Shown here piece by piece: positions 33,904 to 35,498 of a DNA stretch of 35,498 bases. The notes under the pieces were generated by a model, which was not told the origin of the DNA, did no database searches, and saw only the letters and a program-made list of their open reading frames with translations. Source of the stretch: JAQWRV01 sp045564915 (GTDB lineage: Bacteria > Pseudomonadota > Alphaproteobacteria > Rhodospirillales > Rhodospirillaceae); assembly GCA_045564915.1 (NCBI GenBank), contig JBJLGL010000006.1, forward strand, positions 1 to 35,498, read 5' to 3'. Position 1 is the first letter of the stretch. Every line of letters begins with the position of its first letter. A program made the translations under genes and the position numbers.

Positions 33904-34539
33904 ATGACCAAAACGTTCGAACTTATGGGTGCGGCTGCTCTTGTGATTGGCCTTGGTCTCGGAGCTGCACAGGCTCAAGACGGTGACTTCGATCCCGCTA
34001 ATATGCGGTGTTTGGATTTTGTGAACGGACAGGGCGATAGTGCAACAACCAAGAGCCGAGCAGACGTCGCACGTATTTGGATTATGGGATACTTAACCGG
34101 TAACTACTCGGGCCGTGAAAAACTTGAGTTAGTTGATGATGAGGATGCCGAGAATAAAGCTATCAGGGCTATTCTCTCCAAGTGCCGTGAGAATCCTGAG
34201 GTTACTTTACTTACGGTTTCTGAATTTGTTGCTTCTGATCGCGGCCGCGATATTCCAAATACGTTAAGGAACGAATTCAATCCTAGTACATACATGTGTG
34301 GTGACTATGCTGATGGCCGCCAAGGATCAGCATCAGAAGTTCTAAAAGCCGACCTAGCTGATGTGTGGGCGTTTGCGTTTGTACAGGGATTTGTAAATAC
34401 TAAGGATCCTGACCTAATGATCCCGGTTGAAAACAAATCGGCCATTACTGGAGCTATTGCTAGTAATTGTGCGAAGAATCGTGATTTTTCATACTTTGCA
34501 CTAACGTCTGCGGTAGCACCAATGGTGACACCACAATAA
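33904..34539 (+). CDS. Secreted protein with two HdeA-like repeats
   Basis: A 211-residue periplasmic protein. The ATG at 33904 has AAAGGA about 8 nt upstream; an earlier ATG at 33838 would hide the signal peptide (residues 1-24, AAQA-Q). Two copies of one domain follow. Repeat 1 (about 34-110) has MRCLDFVNG, WIMGYLTG and a second Cys at 94. Repeat 2 (about 130-206) has YMCGDYADG, FAFVQGFV and a second Cys at 189. Each resembles the HdeA/HdeB acid-stress chaperone family, with a Cys pair 57-58 residues apart likely to form a disulfide. A perfect TTGACA at 33819-33824 may be its -35 box, though no good -10 follows. Client-binding function is inferred. Confidence 0.78.
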   Translation: MTKTFELMGAAALVIGLGLGAAQAQDGDFDPANMRCLDFVNGQGDSATTKSRADVARIWIMGYLTGNYSGREKLELVDDEDAENKAIRAILSKCRENPEVTLLTVSEFVASDRGRDIPNTLRNEFNPSTYMCGDYADGRQGSASEVLKADLADVWAFAFVQGFVNTKDPDLMIPVENKSAITGAIASNCAKNRDFSYFALTSAVAPMVTPQ

Positions 34540-34601
34540 AATTTTATCTCTGCATCTTATAGAAATATACACAGAAAAGTGAGCCTTTCTTGTATCGTAT
34601 T

Positions 34602-35174
34602 CTAAGAAGATGACGCTGAGATTGGTGGCTCGGATGCGCCAACCCCTAAAGCTCTCTGCATAAGCACAGTATCAATCCAGCGGCCAAACTTGCGGCCTGT
34701 TGCAGGTAGTGCACCAATCACCCTAAAACCTAATTGGCTATGCAGTGCTATTGATGCCGTATTGGCAGAGTCTCCTATGACAGCGATCATTTGGCGATAG
34801 CCGAGTGATTCACAGCGTTTGATCAACTCAGTAAGTAATTGCCGACCGATACCGAGCCCTAGATACTTTGGGTTTACGTAGACCGAATCTTCAACTGTAT
34901 ATTTATAGCCCGAGCGAGTACGATACATTCCTGCATAGGCATAACCAAAGATTTTATTATCTTTTGTTGCAACCAAGAACGGTAATTCCATAGACAAGAG
35001 TGACTTATACCGGACCATTATTTCATCTACTGTGGGTGAAATTTCTTCAAACGTTGCCGCGCTATTTTGTACATAAGAGTCGTAAATAGCTGTGACCTCT
35101 GACATATCTTCATGAGATGCATCGCGAATGATTGTGCTGGGGATAGATTCTTGAGCGGGCTTTGGCGTGGACAT
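34602..35174 (-). CDS. GNAT N-acetyltransferase, phosphinothricin acetyltransferase-like
   Basis: Transfers acetyl from acetyl-CoA to an amino group, in the family of Pat/Bar and of MnaT, which acetylate phosphinothricin, methionine sulfoximine and methionine analogues. The 190-residue protein has IRDASHEDMSEVTAIYDSYV near 15-34, FLVATKDNKIFGYAYAG, the paired strands with TVEDSVYVNPKYLG, the acetyl-CoA loop LGLGIGRQLLTELI, and IALHSQLGFRVIGALP with the typical RWIDTVLMQ end. No other resistance gene is nearby, so it is probably a housekeeping detoxifying or salvage enzyme. It is transcribed alone, away from tRNA-Glu. The ribosome site before the ATG is weak. Confidence 0.9.
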   Translation of the reverse strand: MSTPKPAQESIPSTIIRDASHEDMSEVTAIYDSYVQNSAATFEEISPTVDEIMVRYKSLLSMELPFLVATKDNKIFGYAYAGMYRTRSGYKYTVEDSVYVNPKYLGLGIGRQLLTELIKRCESLGYRQMIAVIGDSANTASIALHSQLGFRVIGALPATGRKFGRWIDTVLMQRALGVGASEPPISASSS

Positions 35175-35374
35175 AGGCCTAAAATCAATTCGGTTTTGTC
35201 AGGTGCATTTAGTGTGTTAATCGCCCCTAAACTTGGTAACCGCCTTTTACCTTCCCCTGCGGTTCCTGGCAATGCGTAAGGTGATACGGGGGTCATGGAT
35301 AGCTACTCTTGGGACAAGTTTCGCGCCATGCTTACTTTATGTCTGGAATCTGGCACGTGTATGAGGTTCTGGGC

Positions 35375-35403
35375 TTGCGCGAAGGCATTAGAATGGTTAG
35401 AAC
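35375..35403 (+). promoter_or_regulatory. Weak candidate promoter for tRNA-Glu
   Basis: TTGCGC (35375-35380) and TAGAAC (35398-35403) are 17 bp apart and end 19 nt before the tRNA. Only the spacing and partial matches support it. Confidence 0.3.
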
Positions 35404-35422
35404 CGCGCTCCTAGCCTTGCGG

Positions 35423-35498
35423 GTCCCCTTCGTCTAGAGGCCTAGGACACCGCCCTTTCACGGCGGCGACAGGGGTTCGAATCCCCTAGGGGACACCA
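35423..35498 (+). tRNA. tRNA-Glu (anticodon UUC)
   Basis: Acceptor strands gtcccct (35423-35429) and aggggac (35488-35494) pair over 7 bp, with discriminator A and the encoded CCA occupying the last three bases of the window. The anticodon stem ccgcc/ggcgg encloses ctttcac, giving TTC. The sequence is nearly the same as E. coli tRNA-Glu. The gene is complete. Confidence 0.97.

Noticed and set aside
35295..35414. A 39-residue rightward frame (MDSYSWDKFRAM...) between the GNAT gene and tRNA-Glu
   Set aside because: It overlaps the probable tRNA-Glu promoter region, shows no recognisable motif, and the upstream GGGGG is not a convincing ribosome site.
1..35498. CRISPR arrays, insertion sequences, integrases or tRNA-linked islands
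   Set aside because: No regularly spaced repeats or recombinase motifs were seen, and all three tRNA genes are intact without partial duplicates nearby.

Overview
The window looks like an ordinary chromosomal segment of a moderate-GC Alphaproteobacterium, possibly a marine Rhodospirillales-like or SAR116-like lineage. That placement is an inference from gene order and protein character. The supporting arrangements are glnB-glnA behind a sigma-54-type promoter, clpS-clpA, rplM-rpsI near a type-2 argC, a galU-ugd-phosphomannomutase run, and alaC-hom-glpX-recJ. No integrase, transposase, phage gene, CRISPR array or replication origin was seen. Three tRNA genes (Leu-GAG, His-GUG, Glu-UUC) all encode their CCA end.

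Layout. 1-5.6 kb: the 3' part of a DUF1838 gene, lipB (lipoate attachment), tRNA-Leu, a Tat-exported FAD oxidoreductase, and a leftward pair of an L-2-hydroxyglutarate-oxidase-like flavoenzyme and a secreted GH114-like protein joined by overlapping stop and start codons. 5.9-7.4 kb: a VWA-domain protein 3 bp upstream of a membrane-anchored J-domain protein whose J domain resembles mitochondrial Pam18/Tim14. 7.5-11.1 kb: galU, ugd and a phosphomannomutase/phosphoglucomutase, making UDP-glucose and UDP-glucuronate for surface polysaccharide. 11.1-12.4 kb: a convergent D-Ala-D-Ala carboxypeptidase with a SPOR domain. 12.6-15.4 kb: clpS-clpA, the N-degron adaptor and its unfoldase.

15.5-17.4 kb: leftward glnB-glnA (nitrogen sensing and assimilation), with a near-consensus sigma-54 promoter upstream. 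17.7-18.8 kb: tRNA-His and a GSCFA-domain protein. 19.0-23.3 kb: rplM, rpsI, a strong terminator, a TPR-glycosyltransferase-like protein, argC and a gamma-type carbonic anhydrase. 23.3-26.8 kb: a phosphonate-type ABC importer in the order phnD-phnC-phnE-phnE, with no phosphonate-degrading genes in view. 27.2-28.2 kb: an OmpA-domain lipoprotein with a proline-rich linker. 28.4-33.8 kb: alaC, hom, glpX and recJ, a tightly packed rightward run. 33.9-35.5 kb: a secreted protein with two HdeA-like repeats, a GNAT acetyltransferase on the minus strand, and tRNA-Glu ending exactly at the window edge.

Most of the window is housekeeping. The parts most worth a second look are the VWA/J-domain module, the GH114-like protein with substituted acidic motif residues beside a hydroxyacid oxidase, the tandem HdeA-like protein, the OmpA-like protein lacking its usual peptidoglycan-contact Asp, and the leader hairpins just upstream of galU and of the TPR-glycosyltransferase gene.
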